Assembly (NCBI GenBank): GCA_038501785.1
Contig: JBAMJR010000078.1
Location: 962,501 to 1,026,500, forward strand
From: Myoxocephalus aenaeus
Lineage: Eukaryota > Chordata > Actinopteri > Perciformes > Cottidae
DNA length: 64,000 nucleotides
Direction: 5' to 3'
Shown here one piece after another: positions 43,076-60,301 of the stretch. Under the pieces are notes generated by a model. The model was not told where the DNA came from. It saw only the letters and a list, made by a program, of their open reading frames with translations, and made no database searches. How positions within the stretch are numbered: the first letter of the stretch is position 1; each line of letters begins with the position of its first letter. Position numbers and translations under genes: made by a program.

Positions 43076-44648
43076 CCTGGAATGACTCATCTGAGAGAAT
43101 GCGCTTAATCCCGTTTCGACGTGTCCGCCACAGCTGCACCAGATTGTCACGAGTGGACCCCGTTACCTGCCCCGTCGAGGCACGGAAACCTGGTGATCGT
43201 CAGCGTAGAGGCGGAATTGACGAACTGTAAGCATCGTGGAAGAGGGGGGGGGGGATTTAAACGCGAAGGTCATCGAGGTCGCGATGATGCTGCAATTACA
43301 TGCAACACAGACACATTTTGGTCTCAGGAATTCTGCTGGAAGAATCCCACTTCCTGGTTATCTTGCTCCCGGAGCTTCAGCTCAGGCAGACTGTGGAGCG
43401 CGCAGATTGCTTGGAAATTTAATAAAGTGCATCTTCTTCTCACCTCACATCCCGCATAGCCTATAATGCTCTCACACACGTATTAAGTGGAGACGCGATA
43501 CTCTTTATGCTCATATTCCTTTCGAGGCACCATCACATCAGATCAACTGAGCATATCATTGCTATTGTTTCCAGTCGTACTCGCAGGGTTTCTTTTAATT
43601 GGGGAACACATCAGACCTGAGGGTGGATCCTCCCCAGCGTCAGATAGAATGTCTCCATGGGGTGAACTCAAACCAACAGTCATCTCCTTTAGTCCACGTG
43701 AAGCCTGTCTTTATGGCTCTGAAACCATCATCTCCCCGCGCAGTGGGACGTGGGTGACGGCACACTGAGAGCAGAGAGCCTTTCCTTTTGGCTGATGAAC
43801 CGTCACACGGCGCTCTTCAGGCGACAAGCGGCGGCCGCTGTTTGCAGAGAGCTATTACTGCTATTATTTGATGCTAAGAGATAAGAGACCAGAAAAGAAA
43901 GTGGCATGCCCTGATGTGGGGGGAGGGGTTTCATGTCGCTGGCATCAAGCCAAACCACAGAGAATACAATTTATAAAGTCAACATGTCGACGGTCAAAGC
44001 GGAATCAGCTGTGGACTTTTGGAAAACAAAAGGTTATGAACACAACAGGCCCCTTCACTTATAAGCCTGCAGCTCTTTTTTTCCTGTATCTCGAAAATGA
44101 GAATTGTGTTTTTTTCTAAACTAAAACTGTGTTATCTCCTCATCCTCAGTTCGGATTTAATTAATTTAAATTGCTGGATTTACCTTTTTTTTTTAAGCTC
44201 CTTAAAATGACTAAGCAATTATAACGTTTCACTAAAACATTCATAAGTCCCAGACGGCTCATGCGGAAGGAGACGTCATTTACATATCCTGTTTGTCATG
44301 GTGGGACCAAGGGAAAGCTTTTTCTGAACCGAAAAACACGTTTTTTGGACTGAATATGCTTCCTAACATGTCAATGCTTGTGTTTATTGTGATTATTATT
44401 GCTTTAGGTCGTAATCTTTCTAAAGATGTGCAGTACTACTCTGTGGGTTGATGGGAAGGCACCGAACAATACAACTAAAAAACTCTGGGAGTCATTTTTG
44501 ACTTTTGATCATATTTATGCTGAAAATAAGTTTAAATATAATTTATTTTCTCTTTTTCTTTTTTAAAGGCAAGGAGTTGTGGATTCGTTAGAGATCACGG
44601 ACAATAGGGTCTGGTGTTCATCTTGTGGTCATATGAGCTGTAGAACTC

Positions 44649-44695
44649 TAGGGTCCCCTCATTAGGGGTAATTAGGGGTAATTAGGGGACCCTAG
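44649..44695. repeat. Short foldback CTAGGGTCCCCT ... AGGGGACCCTAG
   Basis: 12-bp perfect arms enclose a TTAGGGGTAA direct duplication. It is a small inverted-repeat structure without other features. Confidence 0.8.
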
Positions 44696-46367
44696 AGAGG
44701 AACTGGTTTGATGCGGTCCGTCACCAGCCTGCGTGTTGGCCGACGCGGCGTCATCACTGATCTGGTCGCTGTTAAGCCGCGTTGACACCTGCACTAATCC
44801 ATTGGACATGGAGCCGGAGGGGGAAAGCAATCTAGCACAGCCAGACAAGCCACTTCTATCAAGGTGAGGACGGTGAAGCCGCCGAGGAAGAAGAGGAAGA
44901 AGAGGAAGAAGAAAAGTGATGAACTGCAAAGGTGCTCGTGCGTGATGGGAGATATGATACGGGGAATATCTGGCTAGCTTTGCCCGGTTTTCCACAGGAG
45001 GTCACTCTGTGATCACGAGAGGATTTGTAACTGTAAAACAGTCGTGATGGATGTTGACACAGAGTCTAAATAATCAGTTCAATCACGGCGCAGGCAGCAG
45101 GAACCCAAAAGCTTCTATGAGCTGATTAGAGAGAGAACGCTCATCAGACTGGCAGACCACCAATTATGACATTCTTTGGAAACAGTGTGAGGTAAACCAA
45201 TTTTGGAAATATATTTACAAAAAATGCTAGGAGTGATTATGGATCTTAATTGTTTCAAATATCCGATGATGTTGAGAGGCCTCTCTGGTAGATTAATATA
45301 GATCTCATAATAAGACTATGAGCCAAGGTACACAAAGTCCACATAAAGCAGATGACTCCAGACACTGAGGCGCAGTGCATGATGGGTAAAGTGTGGGACT
45401 GCGTCCTGGAGGCATGTCCCCCGTGTGAAGTCATCTATCTGTGAATGGCACATTAAGCCCATTTTCTCCCCCGTCTGCGCCTCTGTCGCCTTTACTGATA
45501 ATGGGAAAAGATTATGCACATTCATTACCATTATCATTAAAATCATCATTATCACGCGCTTGGCATAATAACAGCGTTCAACTGCTTCACTTCTCCAGCT
45601 TTCTTTTGTTGGTCCTACTGGAGCTGCTTTAGGTGGAATAAAATAGCTTCTGTCAATGTTTCTTTGAAGCCTTTGTGTGATGTATTTAATGTATAATAAT
45701 ATATCAAAAGGCCAAACCATAAATAAGCTGCTTTTGGAGAGGCAGTCAACGACTTCTAACAGTGCAGTTTTGAAACTATTTGTTTGATATATTCTCTTTT
45801 TTTCCTTTCATAGATTAACTTTTTGTGCATCATTTGAGCTCAATTTGAATGTTTTTGAATGTATTTGTGTATTAAACATATTTTCATGTACACTCAACCT
45901 GTTAGATTAAAGTCAGCTGCACCTTAGCCGAATGCAAAATGCAAAGCAGTGTCTCTCCTGTTCATTAAGCAATAAGCAGGTGCGATGTGGGTTCTGTCGA
46001 CCGTGACTGAGGTTCCTCCGGAGCCGCAGGGACGCAATCAGGGTAATGGAAAAAAAGATTACCGCAGGTGAGGAGGGTTATTTACCGGAGGCACCTCCTG
46101 AGAGCAGAATCCCAAATTACAAAGCCAGAGACAGACGACGCCGAAAACTAAAACAGGAAGACAAAGAAAAGAAAAAGAGGGAGAATCCTAACAGTGGTTC
46201 CCCCGGGATCTATACCGGCTGCTCTGTGCACACGGCAGACAACAAGTCTCTGGTCTCTGAGCGAGCGTCTCTGCGTCGGCTCTAACTCGTCTCTCCACGC
46301 AGGTACGCTCACGCTCACGAGAAGCACGGGAAAACCAAAAGAAAGTCACACTTGAGCACTTCCTTAC

Positions 46368-46500
46368 CTGTGTCCGTGACGTAATGGAGTTCTGTCAGAG
46401 TCCTTCTGCTGCTCTACAGGACAGGTGGCTCGGCTCGTATCCTTAGGCGAAGGCTTTCAACAACTGAACGCATGCCTCCTCTGAGGCTTCTTATAATGGC
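46368..46500 (-). promoter_or_regulatory. pnoc: Inferred pnoc promoter and non-coding exon 1
   Basis: On the minus strand, TATAAGA (plus 46489-46495) is followed about 30 bases on by a start region near 46460. About 93 nt of exon then end at the donor CAG|GTAAGG (exon ends 46368). TTACGTCAC at plus 46377-46385 region (CRE-like TGACGTAA on the plus strand) lies within this exon. The matching acceptor is CTGTAG at 34651. No coding start is used. Assignment to pnoc rests on orientation and splice signals only. Confidence 0.5.
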
Positions 46501-49085
46501 ACACCCCTTCCCTCCTGGCTCAACCCTCCAGTCCCCACCACCTCCCTCCCTCCCTGTGTACCACCATTCACATAGAGGAGGGAGAGAGAGGGAGAGAGAG
46601 GGAGAGAGAGAGGGGTGGATTCCCCCTTTCTGTTACGCACATAAACCCCACACAACCCGTGACCCCTCCCGGCGCTGACGTAGCATCGCCTACGCCACCG
46701 GTTTCGTCTTCATGGAGCTAATGGGGCTCTAAAAATACGCATCATCCACCGTGAGATTGATCCCGGAATCCTACGTGTTGGGTGTCCATAAAATAAAATG
46801 AGACGCCACACCGACTGCCAAGGTCAGCGAGGGGAACGATAGCGTATTGAATCGAATGTTTACCCCAGAAAAGCCCGTGGAGAAGAAGTGAGGACGGCAG
46901 CGCCGTGGAGACGATCACGGGTCGATGAGGTTGTTTGTGCCGCACCCGAGGAGCAGACTTTATCCTCCTGGTGAACATTTCTCTGCTCGTGATGGCCATT
47001 CGGACAACGGCATCCCGTCATGCGCGTATTCATGTATACGATACCAGGCAGCAGGCCTAGGTAGGAAATGCACGGCCCGCCACGGCTTTAAGCCAGAAAC
47101 CAGAGAAGTCTAGAAAGTCTGGTCCACACTTTGTTCTTGATGACCTCACAAATCCTCCTATTTCATGGAAATCCATCAAATGATGAAATAGTCCTTTGAC
47201 TCAGACCACACATATCTGTTGATCATCAAAGTCATTAGGATACGGGAAGTGGTGCAGGGGGGGACGGGCTTTTGTGGTCCGGAAGTTAGCGTCTCACCAA
47301 AAGTCCAATGTGAGTTTTCCATTCAAATTTGGATTATTCATCTCCACAATTGAATACATGTTTGAAGCGTGAACGCAGTCGGCAGAAGGTGATGATGTGT
47401 ATGATGATTCTAATGCTTTGTGCTACGATGTAGAATACGAGACCTCCCGTGGGGAATTTTTGAAGAACAAAACATTAAAATCTGGAAAGCTTTCAGGAAT
47501 CCGAGCAAAAACCCATTCAGAAAAAGGCTTGGCGCCCTGGACGCGTGTGCAAAATGTCTCCAACTCGATTTCAACCTTGGAATCAGGAAAACCAGCAAAT
47601 CCATGAGGATTCCTCCTCTGGGGACTGTGAATGTCTATAACACATGTGCAGCTCATCCAATAATCATTGAGGTGTTTCGGTCCGGACCAAAGTTTAGGAG
47701 CGAGCGACCGGCTCCGTGTGTGATGGAACCATCCTGGTGATTGTGTTTAAATACAATAGCCACGGGAAGAGAGACAACCCTACTCTTCGGGCTTTGAAGT
47801 CACACTTCAAACCGGACACCCTCCTGGTGGCGAGCTGCCGGTGGCTTGGCCCCCTGTGGAAAGGGTGAATGCTGGCCCTGAACCTGTGAGCGCGCTGATA
47901 GTGACGGATGAATCGGGTACGTAGACGGAGCCCTCGGTGCGGCGGAGATAAGGAGCCAAGAGGAGCAGGCAGCCTGTCTGTCATTGATATCGCCGTTATC
48001 CACCGGCTGTCCAGTGTACACACGCCTCCTCCGGCGGCCGAGAGGCAGGCCATTACCTCGATGACGGAGAAGGTCGAGCGTCACGTCAGAACCTCGTAAG
48101 TCTGGTATAGCGAGGGTCTTTGTTCATCCTCTCAGATGTCGTGACAATGAAGTCCTGTTGGCTCAAAATGTGAGGAAATCTAGCTGAAAATAATGGGTTA
48201 GAGAGTCATTTTAGAGGAGAATAGTATTAATTCCACAGATAATCTTTAAAAAGTATGTTTATTTCTGGCATGGCCCACACCATTCCCAGTGATAAAAAAC
48301 CACAACAATAACCACAAAAAAACAAAAAAACCTTGATGTCTAAGACTGAAGCTTTCATCATTCCCTAATTCTCCACGAGGATTAGAAACGCAAATATCCT
48401 TCTTTAGAAATGTGGAATTGCTTTCCGAACGGGCATGTCGCAACATTAACTCATAATAAGAAACCCATTGATTTTTATCAATGGGAACATGTGAAATAAT
48501 TGAATCGGAGAATGATGACTAAAACGCTTTCAGGGGAAAGAAACATTGCGAGGTGTTTTTTATGTGATGGCTGACATCAAAGCTGGACGTATTACGCAAT
48601 CAGCTTAAAAGTATTATCTGTCCCAAGACAGTTCCCTATAATGAACTCTATTTTCCAATAAACAGACAAGAGCACTCTGCGGTGTTCCCATTAATATGCA
48701 TTGACAACATTTACATACACAGTGTGTTCGGCTTCATGGCCAAGTTAGACTGCTTAACTTTAACAGCTATATTTGGGAGATTCATGTCCGGGTTAAGGCT
48801 GTTGATCACATCCTCTCCATCAGTGGTTTTACCCCACTAAACACAATTGACCCTTGTCAAGACTATTCATTTTTTCTCCAGGAAAATAATTGCATTTTCA
48901 TCCCAAAAAACACAGAAGAAGAATTACACCTCTAAAAAATAAATAAAAACCTGCCGCGTCAGCCAGCGGAAGACGGGAAAGTTTGAATCCGGAGCGTAAG
49001 CACTCGGCGGGGGAGGAGGCAGTATCTCATGTGAGGGTGCATATCGATCTCATTGCGTAACTCGTTTTGGGCCCTTTCCGCTGGG

Positions 49086-49086
<1 letters not shown>

Positions 49087-49172
<86 letters not shown>

Positions 49173-49276
49173 GCTCTGCGGCGGACAGTGAGGAGCCGCT
49201 TCACTGAGGGGGAAAACCATCGTTTGTAAAAAAGAGCGACTGCTGTGAAATGAAGCGCGTGATGTTTACTCTTTGT

Positions 49277-49331
<55 letters not shown>

Positions 49332-49794
49332 GTGTGTGTGCGGGGGTATAGACCTCGGGATTAAATGCAAGGGGATCTGACCCCAATCAAGGAAATAATT
49401 ACTGTTGCCCTCCTGTTGGTGGACTCCATAATTAGCAGCAAAGCCTCCACACAGAAACACAATGAGTCTGAAAACAGAGGTGATTACAATTATAATTCTT
49501 ATCGGACTCGTTAACATCTTTTTGGGGAAGATGGTGGGTGGGAATGCTTTATTGAATTTTGTCGAGAAATTCAATTCCGGCACCACCGACTGGTTCCCAC
49601 AACACATTTCCCTAATTCATCCTCCCTGCACTCTGCATTACGATGTCTGCATGCAGGCGTCTGTCAGCGCTGAGGTATGATAATAACGCAGGGCATCGCT
49701 TCAAGATAAAAACAAGCCGAGTGTGACTGCCTCCATCTTCCTCAAGTAATGAAGAGGACTCATGATTGGCATCGTTGATGAAAGCTATGATCAC

Positions 49795-49829
<35 letters not shown>

Positions 49830-49909
49830 CAGAGACGTTTTTTCTTCTTCTTCCAGTGTGCTTTAGTGCAATGAATCACCATGTTTCCTATTATATTCTC
49901 TCAGAAGAA

Positions 49910-49997
<88 letters not shown>

Positions 49998-50071
49998 GCT
50001 GTTATCTGTCATCAGCACCACGGTTGCCGCTCCACCACCAAAAAACAGTCGATACTGATGCAGCACCCACT

Positions 50072-50121
<50 letters not shown>
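49087..50121. repeat. Cluster of five CA/TG microsatellites within 1 kb
   Basis: CA at 49087-49170, TG at 49275-49340, CA at 49797-49828, CA at 49914-49996 and TG at 50075-50121. Arrays of both senses alternate, so they are mutually complementary. Alternating purine-pyrimidine tracts of this length are classical Z-DNA formers. Confidence 0.95.
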
Positions 50122-50123
<2 letters not shown>

Positions 50124-50336
50124 TTTGTTCAGATGGTCTTTTGTGATTAAATGGGGACTGCAGCAACGAGGGAAGTTGGGTGTTTTTGCTTTTTGTCAAA
50201 TTAAATGGCTTGATTACAAAAGTGTCCCACTTCATGTAGGCTACCTATTCATATTCATCACTTTAGTCGTGCAATATCAGCACTTCCACCTCTAGTTATT
50301 TCTTTCTCTAGTGTCTAATGTGTCCTGAACTGTGAG

Positions 50337-50341
<5 letters not shown>

Positions 50342-50372
<31 letters not shown>
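50342..50372. repeat. (CT)n microsatellite
   Basis: About 15 CT units. Confidence 0.9.
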
Positions 50373-50374
<2 letters not shown>

Positions 50375-50789
50375 GTCTATTGAGTGCCTAATGATGGGTT
50401 TTTCGATAGAGGAGGACATTATGTTTTGCAATCATGATAATCACACAGAAATCATAATAACAACACTGAATAAGCATACAAACAGTATGGGACTACTAAC
50501 ATGTTAACATTATGATGAGACACTTGCTCTTCTGATAAACCTTGCAGCAGCTTTTGACCTTGCAGCGGCAAAAACTGCGTTGTTTAGCCTTATTTATTTA
50601 TCTAAAATCCCTTTATTGTGTTAACATATATTGGCATCACTTAAAATAAACGTTCAATTGACTCTTGTCATTATTCCTGATATCAACAGTCCGTTTCTAT
50701 AATTTAAAAATCACGAACCCAGCTGACAAGTTCGCTTTTTTAGCAGTCGCAACCTACGGTGGCTGAAATGTTTCAAATTGAACTCCGCC

Positions 50790-51058
50790 CCGTGGCTCTG
50801 CTCCCAACCAATCACAACACGCGGATGAATCTCCCTAACCAATCACAGCGCACGTAAACACAGAGCGGGACGCTCTGAATCTAGTTACGGAAGTCTTGTT
50901 GAAGTGTTGTTGATCTACCATTTTTATTGATTTAGCCTAGCTTAGCCTAGTTTATTGACTGTAAATAATCAAACGAGACGGTTTGTCCATCAAGACTTAA
51001 GTCCACGCGCTGCTGGGGATGTAAGCGGAAGTCTTTGTGAGTAAGTTTGGAATCAAAG
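50790..51058 (+). promoter_or_regulatory. Inferred kinase promoter and non-coding exon 1
   Basis: Two CCAAT boxes in the context ACCAATCACA lie at 50808 and 50839, near a GC box (CCGCCCCG, 50785) and an ETS-like CGGAAGT (50868). A consensus donor AAAG|GTAAGAG follows at 51059. The acceptor CCCCTCAG at 52095 opens the first coding exon. The inferred exon holds ATGTAA at 51019-51024, a start codon followed at once by a stop. Confidence 0.5.
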
Positions 51059-51252
51059 GTAAGAGCTTTTGTGCATCGCTTCCTGTTTCAACTGACACGC
51101 TCGCGCGTTATTTAGTAGCTTCCTTCATATGGTCTCGAGGCCACTGGAAATGTCGTCACGTGAACCTAGGCCACTGTGTCTCGCGCACGTCAAATTGAAT
51201 AAACACAGGAGCGTTAACGCAACTTATTTTGGGAGTGAACCGCTGTAGTACG

Positions 51253-51282
51253 TCACGTCACAGTGACGTCACTGTGACGTGA
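51253..51282. promoter_or_regulatory. 30-bp perfect palindrome with a full CRE at its centre
   Basis: The half site TCACGTCACAGTGAC is repeated as its exact complement. The centre is TGACGTCA, the consensus cAMP response element, flanked by CACGTCA and TGACGTG half sites. It lies about 195 bases after the inferred kinase exon 1, in its first intron. Confidence 0.85.
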
Positions 51283-51639
51283 GACATCCCAGCTGCTCCA
51301 TTACATCCGGGGCTTCATTTAGGGACTCGTGTGAAAACGACCATCACTAACGTCAGGTATATTCCACCGATATAATGTACCTGATAAAATATACTTCTCA
51401 TCAAAATATGTTAAAATACAACAATACAAGGCAAGTTGAAGTACTCTTCTTTTATTTTACCCTATAGAACTTCTCAAGAAACCAAAGGGGATCCTAAAAA
51501 AGGGTTAAAATCAGGTGAATAATTAGGTAATCGTCAATAAAATATGATTAAAAATATAAATAAAGGAGCTATGAACTTGTTCTTTGTTCCACATGTTCCT
51601 GGGACATGTGAGTCTTGTCCTGTGAAGGAAAAGTCTCCT

Positions 51640-51846
51640 TCAATGTTAAAACACATCGAAATGTTTTCACCCTCTATCACTAATCAAAACCCACCTCTTC
51701 AGAACTGCTTATAATGTGTTCTATGTTCTTATTGTTTTTATTTGTTCTATTATTTTATTAGTTTTAATGTATAGCTTTTAGGATATTTTAAATATGTTGT
51801 GTAAAGTGACTTTGAGTATCATGAAAAGCACTATATAAATTAAATG

Positions 51847-51880
<34 letters not shown>

Positions 51881-51885
51881 TTGAA
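51640..51885 (+). mobile_element. LINE-type 3' tail with (ATT)n end
   Basis: AGTGACTTTGAGTATCATGAAAAGCACTATATAAATTAAATG followed by an ATT array is the characteristic 3' end of a widespread fish LINE group (L2-like as I recall). Only the tail is present, so it is a 5'-truncated copy. Confidence 0.65.
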
Positions 51886-51920
51886 ATCACCCCAACACGT
51901 GCCCCAGGGACCTTCAATTA

Positions 51921-52017
51921 AATAAGCCACGCCCGCCTTCAATAAGACACGCCCGCCTTCAATAAGCCACGCCCGTTTTCAACAAGCCACGCCTACCTTC
52001 AATAAGACACGCCCACC
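51921..52017. repeat. 20-bp minisatellite, five copies
   Basis: The unit AATAAGCCACGCCCGCCTTC recurs five times with small changes. Each unit carries CCACGCCC, a KLF/Sp-type motif. It ends about 80 bases before the first coding exon of the kinase. Confidence 0.9.
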
Positions 52018-52105
52018 AGTGTTGTTAATGCTAGACACTCGTTATAGTTGTACACGTTAGCTAGCTACATGCTAACCGTCGGTTGTTCCCCTCAGGCGGC
52101 AGCAG

Positions 52106-59615
<7,510 letters not shown>

Positions 59616-59835
59616 GAGGCCGGAGCTTTCTGCTGAAACGGCTCAATTTCTAAACCGTGTAGGAAACCACATAAAAGGGAAACGTAACTACTCCAGTCCA
59701 TACGGCGCTCTAGAGGGCCTCGGTCACGCTGTGCTTGACGTAGGAGCCTCAATGCTCGACACAGAAAACCAATTTGAGCGCCTACGTCCGGCTGCGGTGA
59801 AGCGGGACGATTCCTGCAAAAGCTTAACGTCCACG

Positions 59836-59880
59836 AAGAAGCTGCGATAACGAGGAGACCCCTCGTTATCGCAGCTTCTT
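59836..59880. repeat. 20-bp perfect hairpin in the kinase 3'UTR
   Basis: Arms 59836-59855 and 59861-59880 are exact complements around the five-base loop AGACC. It starts 221 bases after the stop codon and would be transcribed. Confidence 0.93.
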
Positions 59881-60123
59881 TTCTGCTCTGGAGTTTCACC
59901 GGATTTGTGGACATTTAAGCTTTTTACTTGTTAAAGTAAACGTAGCAAACGTTTAATTATTTTGTGATTATCTTACCCAAATGGTTCCTCGACACAATGC
60001 TAGAACGCATGTGAGATAAAAGCCCTCTGTAATGACCAGGAGATAAAGTCTGAATGGTTGGCACTGTCAGCAACCGGTGTCACATGTATTGTTTCTGGTG
60101 TTTTCCCTTCTAAATATATTGTA

Positions 60124-60129
60124 AATAAA
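60124..60129 (+). terminator. Candidate poly(A) signal of the kinase gene
   Basis: AATAAA, about 510 bases after the stop, followed by TGTGTGATGGTCTTTT, a GT/T-rich downstream element. Confidence 0.6.
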
Positions 60130-60301
60130 TAAGCCTCAACATGTGTGATGGTCTTTTAAGTTGACATACAAGACAAAAAAATCTAAAACAAGTTTTTAAG
60201 ACTGCATTTGTAAGAAGCTTCAAATATTTTAAATACTGAACTAATGTTTACGTCGTAATGTTATGACCTCGTCTGTTTAGAGGGCAGCTTTCATCTTTTG
60301 A

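Larger units (their letters stand above)
34651..46367 (-). other. Inferred pnoc first intron, 11.7 kb
   Basis: No coding exon is supported on either strand. It holds retroposon-like debris (about 35220-35530, including GCAGCCTGACAGCAGCGGGAAGG), a 34-bp palindrome (36189), a GATA array (38598), repeat copies at 39.8-40.05 and 42.4 kb, and a CA array (42882). Long AT-rich unique blocks (36.5-38.5, 39.2-41.2 and 44-45.3 kb) could contain regulatory elements, but I see no direct evidence. Confidence 0.5.
46501..50789. other. Intergenic DNA between the divergent pnoc and kinase promoters
   Basis: No gene is supported. Contents are a GGGAGAGA purine tract (46576-46612), apparently unique AT-rich DNA (48.1-48.95 kb) and a cluster of CA/TG arrays (49087-50121). 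Being the shared upstream region of two divergent genes, it is a reasonable place to look for enhancers. Confidence 0.5.

Noticed and set aside
59836..59880. MicroRNA precursor
   Set aside because: A 20-bp stem with a five-base loop is too short for the usual 55-70-nt animal precursor hairpin.
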